NCBI GenBank assembly: GCA_030148085.1
Contig: JASBUF010000001.1
Span: 1-33,998 of the forward strand
DNA from: Methylophaga sp.
GTDB lineage: Bacteria; Pseudomonadota; Gammaproteobacteria; Nitrosococcales; Methylophagaceae
Direction of reading: 5' to 3'
DNA: 33,998 nt
Under the pieces are notes generated by a model. It ran no database searches and was not told where the DNA came from. It worked only from the letters and a program-made list of their open reading frames with translations. Position numbers and translations under genes: made by a program. Of this stretch, positions 1-10,334 are shown in pieces (the stretch's first letter is position 1; every line of letters begins with the position of its first letter).

Positions 1-1077
1 GATCTTGTACTTCGCCACGGCCGCCAGCGTATCGCCACCACCGGCAATCGAAAACGCATCCGATTCGGCAATCGCCATCGCAATTTCTTTGGTGCCTTCA
101 CCGAATTGGTTGAATTCGAATACACCGACTGGGCCGTTCCAGACGATGGTGCCCGCTGTTTTGAGGATTTCAGCAAGCTGCGCAGCGGATTTGGGACCGA
201 TGTCGAATATCATATCATCGTCCTCAACGGCATCGACTTTTTTGGTTTCCGCTTCCGCGTTTTCGGCAAACTTCTTACCGCAGACCACATCGGTCGGCAC
301 AGGAATATCTCCGCCTTTTGCCTGTGCCGCGGCACGTAGTTGTTTACAGGTATCAATGAGCTCGGCTTCATACAGCGAGTTGCCGACATTAAACCCTTCA
401 GCCGCAATAAAGGTGTTGGCGATACCGCCACCGACGATCAACTGATCCACTTTTTGAGACAGAGTTTCCAGCACAGTCAGTTTTGTAGACACTTTAGATC
501 CACCGACAATCGCCACCAGAGGACGGGCCGGATTATCCAGTGCCTTACCGAGAGCTTCCAGTTCAGCGGCCAGCAACGGACCGGCACAGGCGACAGGGGC
601 ATATTTGGCGATACCGTGCGTGGAGGCCTGAGCGCGGTGCGCGGTGCCAAAGGCATCCATCACAAACACATCACACATCTGCGCCATACGTTTTGCCAAG
701 GCATCGTCGTTTTTCTTTTAGCCGATGTTAAAAAGCACGTTTTCACAGAGCACCACCTCTCCCTCTTCCACTGGGATAAAGTCGGGTTCCAGCCAGTTCT
801 GTTCCAGACGAACAGGTTGCTCCAGGAGGGCTGCGAGGTAATTCGCTACCGGTGCCATTGAATATTGATGTTCGTATTCACCTTCCGTCGGGCGTCCAAG
901 ATGGGACATCAGCATGACCTTGGCACCTTTTTCCAGCGCCAGCTTAATCGTCGGTAAGGAAGCCAGAATCCGGGTACCGTCGGCAACGACGCCGCGTTTC
1001 AGCGGAACATTGAGATCTTGTCGGATTAAGACACGTTTACCAGCCAGGTCTAGATCAGCCATCTTGATTACGGACAT
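1..1077 (-). pseudogene. pgk: phosphoglycerate kinase, interrupted by an in-frame stop; 3' end beyond the window
   Basis: Phosphoglycerate kinase interconverts 1,3-bisphosphoglycerate and 3-phosphoglycerate with ADP/ATP in the cytoplasm. The start at 1077 has a GAGAGG ribosome site seven bases upstream and opens [17 protein letters not shown], the normal family N-terminus with the RQDLNVPL substrate loop. After residue 119 ([10 protein letters not shown]) comes TAA at 720-718, followed in the same frame by [13 protein letters not shown], the [15 protein letters not shown] motif, [17 protein letters not shown] and [12 protein letters not shown] up to the window edge. I translated 1-717 by hand and saw no other stop or frameshift. 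The family usually has Glu where the stop lies (GEKK), so one base (GAA to TAA) explains it. About 30 C-terminal residues lie outside. It follows gap on the same strand. Either a genuine nonsense mutation or a single-base sequence error; identity is certain. Confidence 0.93.
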
Positions 1078-1154
1078 ATCAATTCCTCTCTCTTTTTTTG
1101 TTTTTGATTGTCATCACCAGTCCAGTATAAGCGGCTGGTGATTTACATAGGCAC

Positions 1155-1183
1155 AAAAAAGGCCTCCCGGCAGGAGGCCTTTC
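1155..1183 (-). terminator. intrinsic terminator after gap
   Basis: Perfect 7-bp stem (GGCCTCC 1161-1167 with GGAGGCC 1173-1179), five-base loop, and on the minus strand a run of six T. It sits between the gap stop (1212) and the pgk start (1077), so pgk is expected to be only partly co-transcribed with gap or to have its own promoter in 1078-1154. Confidence 0.85.
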
Positions 1184-1211
1184 AGTTTGCCGTCAGTCTA
1201 TTAAAGAATAA

Positions 1212-2243
<1,032 letters not shown>

Positions 2244-2293
2244 CTACAACTTGGGCACAAGGTTTCACTGGTTAAACTTTAAAGTGTCAGACG

Positions 2294-2324
2294 AAAAAAA
2301 ACCAGCGGGCCGGAGCCCACTGGT
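2294..2324 (-). terminator. intrinsic terminator after tkt
   Basis: Minus-strand hairpin with a 10-bp stem (one G-T pair) between ACCAGTGGGC and GCCCGCTGGT, four-base loop, then a run of eight T. It lies 38 bases past the tkt stop and separates tkt from gap. Confidence 0.87.
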
Positions 2325-2361
2325 TCTTCTTCTTTTTCAACAGATTAGCAATCTGCCGTTA

Positions 2362-4347
2362 TTACAGCACTGATTTAACAGTGTTAACAACGTTTTCGAC
2401 GGTGAAGCCGAAGTGTTTCATCAGAACACCACCCGGTGCAGATTCACCGAAGGTGTTGATACCAACACTGCCGCCTTCCAGACCAACGTATTTAGCCCAG
2501 AAGTCAGTCACACCCGCTTCAACAGATACACGTTTAACACCAGGTGTCAGAACGCTGTCTTTGTAAGCTTGGTCTTGACGGTCAAACACGTTAGTAGAAG
2601 GCATAGAAACAACGCGTGCTTTCACACCGTCAGCTTTCAGTGCTTCTTGCGCTTGTACAGCCAGATCAACTTCTGAACCGGTTGCGATGATGATAACGTC
2701 AGCTGCGCCGTCTGCTTCAGACAGAACGTAAGCACCTTTACGGATACCTTCAACGTCAGCCAGGTCGTGTTTACGGCCAGGAATACCTTGACGGCTCAGT
2801 ACCAGGCTTGAAGGACCATCCATACGCTCAACAGCAGCAACCCATGCAACAGCAACTTCAGTTGCATCAGAAGGACGCCATACATCCATGTTAGGGATGT
2901 AACGCAGACCCGCTGTGTTTTCGATTGGTTGGTGAGTAGGACCGTCTTCACCTTGACCGATAGAGTCATGGGTCAGAACCGCGATGGTACGTTGTTTCAT
3001 CAATGCCGCCATACGCAGAGCAGACTTGGCATAGTCAGAGAACATGTGGAAAGTACCGCCGAATGGCAGCAGACCACCGTGCAGGGCCATACCGTTCATG
3101 ATCGCGTACATACCAAATTCACGAACACCGTATGAGATGTAGTTACCAGGCTCTTTACCAGACACATGTTTGAAGCTTGGGCAGCTAGTCAGGTTAGAAC
3201 CAGTCAGGTCAGCCGAACCACCCAGGAATTCAGGCAGAACAGGAGCCAAAGCTGCAATCGCTTTTTGAGAAGACTGACGTGAAGCCAGGCTTGGCGCTGC
3301 TTCATTGATTTCAGCGATGAACGCGTCAGTCGCTTCTTTCCAGTTTGCAGGCAGTTCACCAGCCATACGACGTTTGAACTCAGCAGCTTCTGCTGGGTAT
3401 TCAGCCGCATAAGCTTCGAATTTAGCATTCCAGTCTGCTTCAGCAGCTGCGCCTTTCGCTTTAGCGTCCCAACCTTCGTAAACGTCAGCAGGGATAACAA
3501 ATGGTTCGTATTCCCAACCCAGTTCTTTACGAGTCAGTGCAACTTCTTCTTCACCCAGTGCTGCACCGTGGCAGTCGTGGCTTGCAGATTTGTTAGGAGA
3601 ACCGAAACCGATGATGGTTTTTGTACAAATCAGAGAAGGCTTATCTTTAACTGCTTTCGCCGCAACGATAGCTGCGTTGATTGCGTCTGCATCGTGACCG
3701 TCTACTGATTGAACGTGCCAGCCGTAGGCTTCAAAACGCTTAACAGTGTCATCGGTGTACCAACCGTCGATGTGACCATCGATAGAGATGTTGTTGTCAT
3801 CCCAGAATGCGATCAGGTTGCCCAGGCCCCAAGTACCAGCCAAAGCGCATGCTTCGTGAGAAACACCTTCCATCAAGCAACCGTCGCCCATGAAAACATA
3901 GGTGTGGTGGTTAACGATGTCGTGGCCAGGCTTGTTGAACTGATCAGCCATCAGTTTTTCAGCCATCGCAAAACCAACACCGTTGGTGATACCTTGGCCC
4001 AGAGGACCAGTAGTGGTTTCTACACCAGGCGCATAGCCGTATTCAGGGTGCCCCGCACATTGTGAATGCAGCTGGCGGAATGTTTTGATTGAATCCATTG
4101 GCAGGTCGTAACCGGTCAGGTGCAGCAATGAATAAATCAGCATAGAGCCGTGGCCGTTAGACAGGATGAAGCGATCGCGATCAGCCCAGTTCGGGTTGGT
4201 AGGATTGTGCTTCATGTGGTCATTCCACAGGACTTCGGCGATATCCGCCATACCCATAGGCGCGCCTGGGTGACCAGAGTTTGCCTTTTGAACTGCATCC
4301 ATGCTCAGAGCACGGATTGCATTAGCTAAATGTCTACGTGTAGCCAT
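2362..4347 (-). CDS. tkt: transketolase
   Basis: Thiamine-diphosphate enzyme that moves two-carbon units between sugar phosphates, linking the pentose-phosphate (or ribulose monophosphate / Calvin) rearrangements to lower glycolysis. The 661-residue protein is full length. Seen in it: SGHPGAPMG with His26, [16 protein letters not shown], the thiamine-diphosphate signature GDGCLMEG (154-161) ending in DNN (184-186), the [11 protein letters not shown] pyrimidine-domain segment and the [16 protein letters not shown] loop. The ATG has AGGAG ten bases upstream. The codon choice looks more restricted than in neighbouring genes, as expected of a highly expressed enzyme. It is 26 bases after a thioredoxin-like gene and upstream of gap and pgk. 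The gene cluster is common in autotrophic and methylotrophic gammaproteobacteria; which cycle it serves here cannot be read from this window. Confidence 0.97.
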   Translation of the reverse strand: MATRRHLANAIRALSMDAVQKANSGHPGAPMGMADIAEVLWNDHMKHNPTNPNWADRDRFILSNGHGSMLIYSLLHLTGYDLPMDSIKTFRQLHSQCAGHPEYGYAPGVETTTGPLGQGITNGVGFAMAEKLMADQFNKPGHDIVNHHTYVFMGDGCLMEGVSHEACALAGTWGLGNLIAFWDDNNISIDGHIDGWYTDDTVKRFEAYGWHVQSVDGHDADAINAAIVAAKAVKDKPSLICTKTIIGFGSPNKSASHDCHGAALGEEEVALTRKELGWEYEPFVIPADVYEGWDAKAKGAAAEADWNAKFEAYAAEYPAEAAEFKRRMAGELPANWKEATDAFIAEINEAAPSLASRQSSQKAIAALAPVLPEFLGGSADLTGSNLTSCPSFKHVSGKEPGNYISYGVREFGMYAIMNGMALHGGLLPFGGTFHMFSDYAKSALRMAALMKQRTIAVLTHDSIGQGEDGPTHQPIENTAGLRYIPNMDVWRPSDATEVAVAWVAAVERMDGPSSLVLSRQGIPGRKHDLADVEGIRKGAYVLSEADGAADVIIIATGSEVDLAVQAQEALKADGVKARVVSMPSTNVFDRQDQAYKDSVLTPGVKRVSVEAGVTDFWAKYVGLEGGSVGINTFGESAPGGVLMKHFGFTVENVVNTVKSVL

Positions 4348-4373
4348 TTTCTACATTCTCCTATTAAAAAAAA

Positions 4374-4928
4374 TTAAGCCGCTCGCCATTTGATCGAGCA
4401 GCCCATACTAGGTATTTGATTTTCAGGGCCCTTACCTGTCTCAGCGACCTGTTTCATAGACTCAAACAGATCCCGTCTCACATCGGCCGGTGCAGCTTCT
4501 TTGCGGCTGGCATCCAGACGACCACGGTATTGCAGTTGCAGGTCTTTGTTATAGCCAAAAAAATCAGGTGTGCAGACGGCCCCATAAGCCTGGGCAACCT
4601 GCTGTGATTCATCATATAAATAAGGAAAGGAAAACCCTTGTTCCTCGGCAACGCGCTTCATATTGTCGAAAGAGTCTTCCGGGTATTCGTCAACATCATT
4701 CGCCATAATAGCGACGGCGTTGATGCCATACTGTTTGAGCTCATTAGTGTCACGAACCAAACGGTCCAAAACTGCTTGTACATAAGGACAATGGTTGCAG
4801 ATAAACATGACCAAGAGGCCATTCTCACCGCGACAGTCGTCCAATGTCCAGATTTTGCCATCTGTGCCTGGCAAAGAGAAATCAATCGCAGGCTGGCCAA
4901 AATCACAGACCGGTGTTTCTAACGCCAT
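4374..4928 (-). CDS. thioredoxin-fold protein of the AhpC/TSA-like family (CNHCP motif)
   Basis: Predicted cytoplasmic thiol oxidoreductase or peroxiredoxin-like protein of unknown substrate. From the ATG at 4928 it has 184 residues: an N-terminal beta strand region (DFSLPGTDGKIWTLDD), then LVMFICNHCPYVQ, where two cysteines in CNHC (residues 44 and 47) precede the helix as in redox-active thioredoxin folds, then GYNKDLQLQYRGRLD as in TlpA/AhpC relatives. There is no signal peptide. A GTG two codons upstream (4934) is possible, but neither start has a strong ribosome site. It directly precedes tkt on the same strand and may be co-transcribed with it. A weak sigma-70-like pair (TTCGCA 5033-5028, TAATAT 5010-5005, 17-base spacer) lies upstream. 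The redox role is inferred from the fold and motif only. Confidence 0.85.
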   Translation of the reverse strand: MALETPVCDFGQPAIDFSLPGTDGKIWTLDDCRGENGLLVMFICNHCPYVQAVLDRLVRDTNELKQYGINAVAIMANDVDEYPEDSFDNMKRVAEEQGFSFPYLYDESQQVAQAYGAVCTPDFFGYNKDLQLQYRGRLDASRKEAAPADVRRDLFESMKQVAETGKGPENQIPSMGCSIKWRAA

Positions 4929-5292
4929 AAACACTCACTTTCGTTGCTGTTTCTCGCAGTTTCAGCGGCAAGAATTTACGCATGAAACCCGTACGGAGTT
5001 CTGCATATTACCAGACAATTTCGAGAATGCGAAATCAGGCTGATAGTGAATCGGAATGAGTGCAGGTCCTTGTATCAAGTCAAAAAACCGTAAAAAGATT
5101 CTTATTCTCAGTGACAAAACTGCACGGACAGTCATACAGTTTTGCGCACACCAAAAAGACAGTGTTGCAGCAGACAGGTAAACCGAATCACCATTAGCGC
5201 TGTCTTAGCTAGGATTATCAAAGCGGATTAACAGAAATCTTCCGTGAAATGTTTTAATGTTTGCACACTTAAGCGGATGAATACCTCAGTCT
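4929..5292. other. divergent intergenic region with an inverted repeat
   Basis: This 364-base stretch separates the minus-strand thioredoxin-like gene from plus-strand mrcB and must hold both promoters. I see no gene in it. Candidate plus-strand promoter for mrcB: TTAACA (5228-5233) and TTTAAT (5253-5258), but with a long 19-base spacer. Candidate minus-strand promoter: TTCGCA/TAATAT at 5033-5005. A perfect 8-bp inverted repeat, CAAAACTG at 5115-5122 and CAGTTTTG at 5137-5144, has arms spaced about two helical turns apart and no following T run, so it looks more like an operator than a terminator. Confidence 0.5.
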
Positions 5293-7647
5293 ATGGCCCC
5301 AAAAAAAACTTCCCGTTCCACTAAGCGTAAACCTGCGCGTCGCTCACTGAAAAAACAGCACCGCGGTTTTATCAGCAAGGCGACCCTATTCAAGATCCTG
5401 TTTACCCTACTGGTGCTGGCAGGTCTGGTTTTGCTGTTTCTGGATGTGCAAATACGCAGCCAGTTTGAAGGCAAACGCTGGGCGGTGCCCGCCAAGGTGT
5501 ATGCCCGTCCGCTTGAGCTTTATGCCGGCGCGCCTTTATCCATTCAGGATCTGAAAATTGAGCTGCGTGGTCTCGGCTACCAGTTTGTCAGCCGCGCGGC
5601 CCAGCCGGGTCAGGCCGCATTTTCAGCCTCACGCGCCATTATTGCCAGTCGTGGCTTTAACTTTACTGATGGCAAAGAACCTGCCCGCCAATTGGTACTC
5701 GACTTTGATCGAAACGGTGTGCGCAGCCTTAGTGATCCACAGGGACAAGACCTCGCGCTGGTGCGACTTGAACCGGTTCTGATCGGTGGCATCTACCCAC
5801 TGAATAATGAAGATCGCGATCTGATTCAGCTTCAGGATGCACCGGAAGGATTGCTTGATGCGTTGATCGCTATCGAAGATCGCGATTTTTATGATCACCA
5901 TGGCGTTTCTGCCAAGGGTATTGCCCGCGCCATGCTTGCTAATATCAAAGCGGGCGGCTTTGTACAGGGCGGCAGCACACTGACCCAACAGCTGATCAAA
6001 AACTTCTATCTGACCTCTGATCGCACCCTCATCCGTAAGCTGCTGGAACTGCCGATGGCGATGCTGCTGGAACTGCATTACAGCAAGGATGAAATTCTCG
6101 AAGCCTATTTAAACGAAGTCTATTTAGGTCAAGACGGAGCCCGTGCGATTCATGGTTTCGGTTTGGGCGCACACTACTTCTTTGCCCAACCGCTGCATGA
6201 ACTCAAACTGCACCAACTTGCGTTGATGGCCGGTATGGTAAAAGGCCCCTCCTACTACGATCCACGGCGTCACCCGGAACGAGCCAAACAGCGTCGTAAT
6301 CTGGTGTTACAGGTCTTGTTTGAACAGGGAAAAATCAGCAACGAGCAATACCAGAAAGCATCAACGGCAGAATTGGATGTCGTTAAAAAAGGTACCTTAC
6401 TTAAGGAAGCCTACCCGGCTTATCTTGATTTGGTTAAACGTCAGCTACGCCGCCACTACCGTGATGACGATCTGAATTCGGAAGGTCTACGTGTGTTCAC
6501 CAGCCTCGATCCGATCGTGCAAAGTCAGGCAGAACAGGCTCTGACTCAAACTATCGATACGCTGAATAAAAATTACGGCAGCAAACTCGATAAGTTGCAG
6601 GGCAGCATGGTGGTGACCGACCCGCAGACCGGTGAAGTGCAGGCCATTATCGGCGATCGTAATACCCGTTATAAAGGCTTTAACCGGGCGCTCGATGCCT
6701 TACGTCCCATCGGCTCTCTGGTAAAACCGGCGGTGTATCTGACTGCTCTGGAGCAGGGCTACACCCTGAGTTCTCCAGTGGATGACTCGCCATACAGCTT
6801 AAACTTACCTAATGGCCAGACCTGGCGACCACAGAACTTTGATAAGCAGTCGCACTATAATGTCACGTTGATGGAAGGTCTGGCCCACTCCTATAATATC
6901 TCGACAGCCAGACTGGGCATGGAACTGGGGCTGGATAATGTGATCGATACTCTGGTCAGACTAGGTGTGCGTCGACAGTTAGATGCCTTTCCTTCTCTGC
7001 TACTGGGAGCGCAAGGCTTGTCTCCGTTGGAAGTGGCAACGATGTATCAAACCATCGCGGCTAATGGCTTCCAGATGCCGCCTAGAGCCATCCGCAGCGT
7101 GACCGACAGTGAGGGCCAGGAGCTCTCCAGCTACCCGTTCCAGCTCAAACAGACCGTCAACGGTGAAGCCGTCTTTCTATTGCAGACCGCGATGCAGGAA
7201 GTAACACGTAGCGGTACCGCACGCAGCATTTATCAGTCGCTGCCTGCCGATATCATTGTGGCCGGTAAAACCGGCACATCGAATGATCAGCGTGATAGTT
7301 GGTTTGCTGGTTTCAGTGGCAACCGCCTTGCCGTCGTCTGGCTTGGGCTGGATGATAATACGCCGCTTCCCTTTACCGGCTCCGGTGGGGCTCTGCGTGC
7401 CTGGACCCAATTTATGGCCAGTCAGCCTCTGCATAGCTTTGATGCACTGACACCGGAAAATGTGGAGTGGATCTGGGTAGATAAAGATAGTGGCCGCCTC
7501 TCTGCCGAGCAATGCGATAATGCACGCCAGTTACCGTTTATTGTTGGCACAGCTCCGCAACTGACGGCAGATTGTTATGTCCAACCCGGTGAAGAGAACA
7601 ATCCCCTCAACCGCTCTATCGATTGGCTCAAGGACTGGTTCCAATAA
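5293..7647 (+). CDS. mrcB: bifunctional penicillin-binding protein 1b (class A PBP)
   Basis: Inner-membrane peptidoglycan synthase that polymerises lipid II and cross-links the peptides. The 784-residue protein begins with a basic cytoplasmic tail (1-32) and one transmembrane helix (about 33-50), followed by a UB2H-like region (about 60-150). The GT51 domain shows IEDRDFYDHHG with catalytic Glu195 and GGSTLTQQL. The transpeptidase has GSLVKP (Ser475 and Lys478), SYN in AHSYNIS, and GKTGTSNDQRDSWF (Lys659 to Thr662). All motifs are intact and the length is normal. The ribosome site before the ATG is weak. An adjoining lipoprotein gene starts nine bases after the stop with its own AAGGA site, so the two form an operon; the lipoprotein is a likely regulator of this enzyme. 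Confidence 0.96.
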   Translation: MAPKKTSRSTKRKPARRSLKKQHRGFISKATLFKILFTLLVLAGLVLLFLDVQIRSQFEGKRWAVPAKVYARPLELYAGAPLSIQDLKIELRGLGYQFVSRAAQPGQAAFSASRAIIASRGFNFTDGKEPARQLVLDFDRNGVRSLSDPQGQDLALVRLEPVLIGGIYPLNNEDRDLIQLQDAPEGLLDALIAIEDRDFYDHHGVSAKGIARAMLANIKAGGFVQGGSTLTQQLIKNFYLTSDRTLIRKLLELPMAMLLELHYSKDEILEAYLNEVYLGQDGARAIHGFGLGAHYFFAQPLHELKLHQLALMAGMVKGPSYYDPRRHPERAKQRRNLVLQVLFEQGKISNEQYQKASTAELDVVKKGTLLKEAYPAYLDLVKRQLRRHYRDDDLNSEGLRVFTSLDPIVQSQAEQALTQTIDTLNKNYGSKLDKLQGSMVVTDPQTGEVQAIIGDRNTRYKGFNRALDALRPIGSLVKPAVYLTALEQGYTLSSPVDDSPYSLNLPNGQTWRPQNFDKQSHYNVTLMEGLAHSYNISTARLGMELGLDNVIDTLVRLGVRRQLDAFPSLLLGAQGLSPLEVATMYQTIAANGFQMPPRAIRSVTDSEGQELSSYPFQLKQTVNGEAVFLLQTAMQEVTRSGTARSIYQSLPADIIVAGKTGTSNDQRDSWFAGFSGNRLAVVWLGLDDNTPLPFTGSGGALRAWTQFMASQPLHSFDALTPENVEWIWVDKDSGRLSAEQCDNARQLPFIVGTAPQLTADCYVQPGEENNPLNRSIDWLKDWFQ

Positions 7648-7655
7648 GGACTTGT

Positions 7656-8273
7656 ATGAAACAACGTATTACACGCTCATTATTACCCTGGTTGCTTGTG
7701 CTGGTCGCAGGCTGTAGCAGTTCGCCCTATCGCCAGACGCCGGTAGACGAACAAAGCCGTCAGGCCAAAGCTTCCGTACCGACTCCACCTCAGGACAGTT
7801 ATTCTCGTCAGGATAGCTATTCGCGTCAGGACAGTTATCCCCAGCAGGAATCCGGTGCAGCAGTGGTGAGTCCATTACCCGATGAGCGGATCAGCGCATC
7901 ACCAGCGCCATCAACCTCTGTTGCGCCAGCTCCGGCTTCTGCTCAGACCCCACAAAATCCTGCCGTACTGGCGCTGCTGGATGATGCCGAGCAATCCCGT
8001 GCCAGTGGTGATTACCGCGCCGCGCAGGGTAGCCTGCAACGGGCACAACGGATTGCACCACGCGATCCGGCAGTGTATTACTCACTGGCCGAGACACATA
8101 TGGAACAGGAAGACTACAACCTGGCAGAGCAGGTCGCGTTAAAAGGCGTCTCGGTAGCGCAGGGCAACCCGTATCAGTCGCAGCGTTTATGGCAGCTGAT
8201 AGCCAAAATTCGATTACGAGCCGGTGATGCGGCAGGCTCGCGTGCCGCCACTGAGAAAGCTGCGTCCTTTTAA
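7656..8273 (+). CDS. TPR lipoprotein, candidate PBP1b activator (LpoP-like)
   Basis: The ATG at 7656 was chosen because AAGGA lies six bases upstream and the product then opens with a lipoprotein signal: MKQRITRSLLPWLLVLVAGC, lipid-modified at Cys20. The in-frame TTG at 7623 would bury the signal inside a longer N-terminus. The 205-residue protein has a disordered Gln/Ser/Pro-rich linker (about 30-105), including three tandem QDSYSR-type hexapeptides (46-63), then a helical tetratricopeptide region (about 107-190; for example DPAVYYSLAETHMEQEDYNLAEQVA). In Pseudomonas, LpoP is a TPR lipoprotein that activates PBP1b and is unrelated in fold to LpoB. The operon with mrcB, the lipid anchor and the TPR fit that role, but sequence identity was not tested. 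Its TAA overlaps the stop codon of the convergent response-regulator gene. Confidence 0.85.
   Translation: MKQRITRSLLPWLLVLVAGCSSSPYRQTPVDEQSRQAKASVPTPPQDSYSRQDSYSRQDSYPQQESGAAVVSPLPDERISASPAPSTSVAPAPASAQTPQNPAVLALLDDAEQSRASGDYRAAQGSLQRAQRIAPRDPAVYYSLAETHMEQEDYNLAEQVALKGVSVAQGNPYQSQRLWQLIAKIRLRAGDAAGSRAATEKAASF
7791..7844 (+). repeat. three tandem 18-base repeats inside the TPR lipoprotein gene
   Basis: Units at 7791-7808, 7809-7826 and 7827-7844 share CAGGAYAGYTAT and encode QDSYSR, QDSYSR and QDSYPQ. The copies differ mostly at third codon positions, so the peptide is more conserved than the DNA. It lies in the disordered linker between the lipid anchor and the TPR domain. Confidence 0.9.
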
Positions 8274-9358
8274 ATAGCCGCTCTATTTAGGCCTGCTATT
8301 TCAGGATCATTCATGTCGAGAATCGCGACAAACTGATCCAGGTGAGTAACAAACAAGTCGACAAGCTCAGGATCAAACTGACTGCCCCGCCGGGACTGAA
8401 TATAGTCGACAGCGGTCCGTATATCCCAAGCCTCTTTGTAGCAGCGCTTATGGGTCAGCGCATCAAATACATCGGCAAGCGCCACGATGCGACCGTAAAT
8501 ATGAATGCCAGATGCTTTTAAACCGCGAGGATAGCCTGAGCCATCCCATTTTTCATGATGCTCGTGAGCGATGATCGCTGCGGCTTTAGTCAACTTGCGC
8601 TGAGATCCAGACAATAGCTGATAAGCATTCGTTGTATGCTGTTTCATGATGTCGAATTCTTCCGCCGTATAACGCCCTTTTTTATGCAAAATGTCGTGGG
8701 GTACGGTCATCTTGCCGATATCATGCATCGGTGACGCATGATAGAGCGTGTTAGCATCATCATCGCTCAAGGTCGGGTGTAACCTGGCCATCAGCGAGGA
8801 GAATTCGGCCACGCGACGAATATGTTTACCCGTCTCATCGGAAGTGGATTCCATCAACTCGGTCAGCAACCAAATCAGCTCCTTCTGGCTACCTTCCAGC
8901 TCAGATAACAGACGTGCCTGTGCATGACGGGATTTGATCTCGATGTCGAGCTTATTCTGTTGCAGCACTTTCTTAGCCTGAAACAACTCAACATGGGTTT
9001 TGACCCGGGCCAGCAATTCCATGGGGTGGAAGGGTTTAGTAACATAATCCACACCACCTAAGTTAAACCCTTCTGAAACGGAGTCGATATCGGTCTTGGC
9101 GCTGAGGAAAATAATCGGAATATCGCGCCACTCAGGGCGTGCTTTGATCTGCCGGCAGACTTCAAAGCCATCGATTTCCGGCATCATGATGTCAAGCAGA
9201 ATCAGGGAAAAATCAGCGTCCTGCTCAAGAATGGACAACGCTTGTTTGCCATCCGAGGCGGAGGAGAAACTATAGTTATCCTCACGCAACACATTGATCG
9301 CAATTTCTATATTGACGTCGACGTCATCGACGATCAAGAGTTTAGGCTTTGCTGGCAT
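8270..9358 (-). CDS. response regulator with HD-GYP domain, probable c-di-GMP phosphodiesterase
   Basis: Two-component output protein expected to hydrolyse cyclic di-GMP. Residues 1-125 form a receiver domain with the acidic pair Asp11/Asp12, phosphoacceptor Asp56 in LILLDIMMP and Lys108 in VTKPF. A helical linker (about 126-165) leads into an HD-GYP domain with HIRRVAEFS, the metal-binding HD pair in HDIGK (212-213), HEHHEKWDGSGYP (GYP at 275-277) and ALADVFDAL. All diagnostic residues are present, so activity is plausible. The ATG has AAGGGAA upstream, and a possible TATAAT box lies at 9393-9388. No histidine kinase is adjacent, so its partner is unknown. It is monocistronic and convergent with the mrcB operon, sharing four bases at the stop codons. 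Confidence 0.93.
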   Translation of the reverse strand: MPAKPKLLIVDDVDVNIEIAINVLREDNYSFSSASDGKQALSILEQDADFSLILLDIMMPEIDGFEVCRQIKARPEWRDIPIIFLSAKTDIDSVSEGFNLGGVDYVTKPFHPMELLARVKTHVELFQAKKVLQQNKLDIEIKSRHAQARLLSELEGSQKELIWLLTELMESTSDETGKHIRRVAEFSSLMARLHPTLSDDDANTLYHASPMHDIGKMTVPHDILHKKGRYTAEEFDIMKQHTTNAYQLLSGSQRKLTKAAAIIAHEHHEKWDGSGYPRGLKASGIHIYGRIVALADVFDALTHKRCYKEAWDIRTAVDYIQSRRGSQFDPELVDLFVTHLDQFVAILDMNDPEIAGLNRAAI

Positions 9359-9454
9359 GGTTCCCTTCCATTGGACCTACTCAGCTGATTATATAAGCAA
9401 AAAAAGTGGAATGTATACTACGCCGCCAGAACAGCGGCGTGATTAACATGTTAG

Positions 9455-10267
<813 letters not shown>

Positions 10268-10334
10268 TTAATTCGGTTTATCTAATAGCGGGAAAGTATC
10301 CCTGTCGCTCAGCCCTAACGCAAGGGCAGGGCTA

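Noticed and set aside
4351..4362. Start-stop ATG-TAG directly after AGGAG in the tkt leader (minus strand)
   Set aside because: The ATG is only one base from the AGGAG, too close for initiation, while the tkt ATG is ten bases away; probably chance.
5629..6078. 149-codon open frame antisense to mrcB
   Set aside because: mrcB is a clear full-length gene over the same bases; no recognisable protein features in the antisense product.
9420..9440. ACGCCGC/GCGGCGT hairpin after dapB as a terminator
   Set aside because: No T run follows directly on either strand; the nearest is 14 bases away.
10311..10333. AGCCCT/AGGGCT hairpin between dnaJ and dapB as a terminator
   Set aside because: Short stem with no T run; alternative pairings within it and conserved dnaJ-dapB order make it unconvincing.
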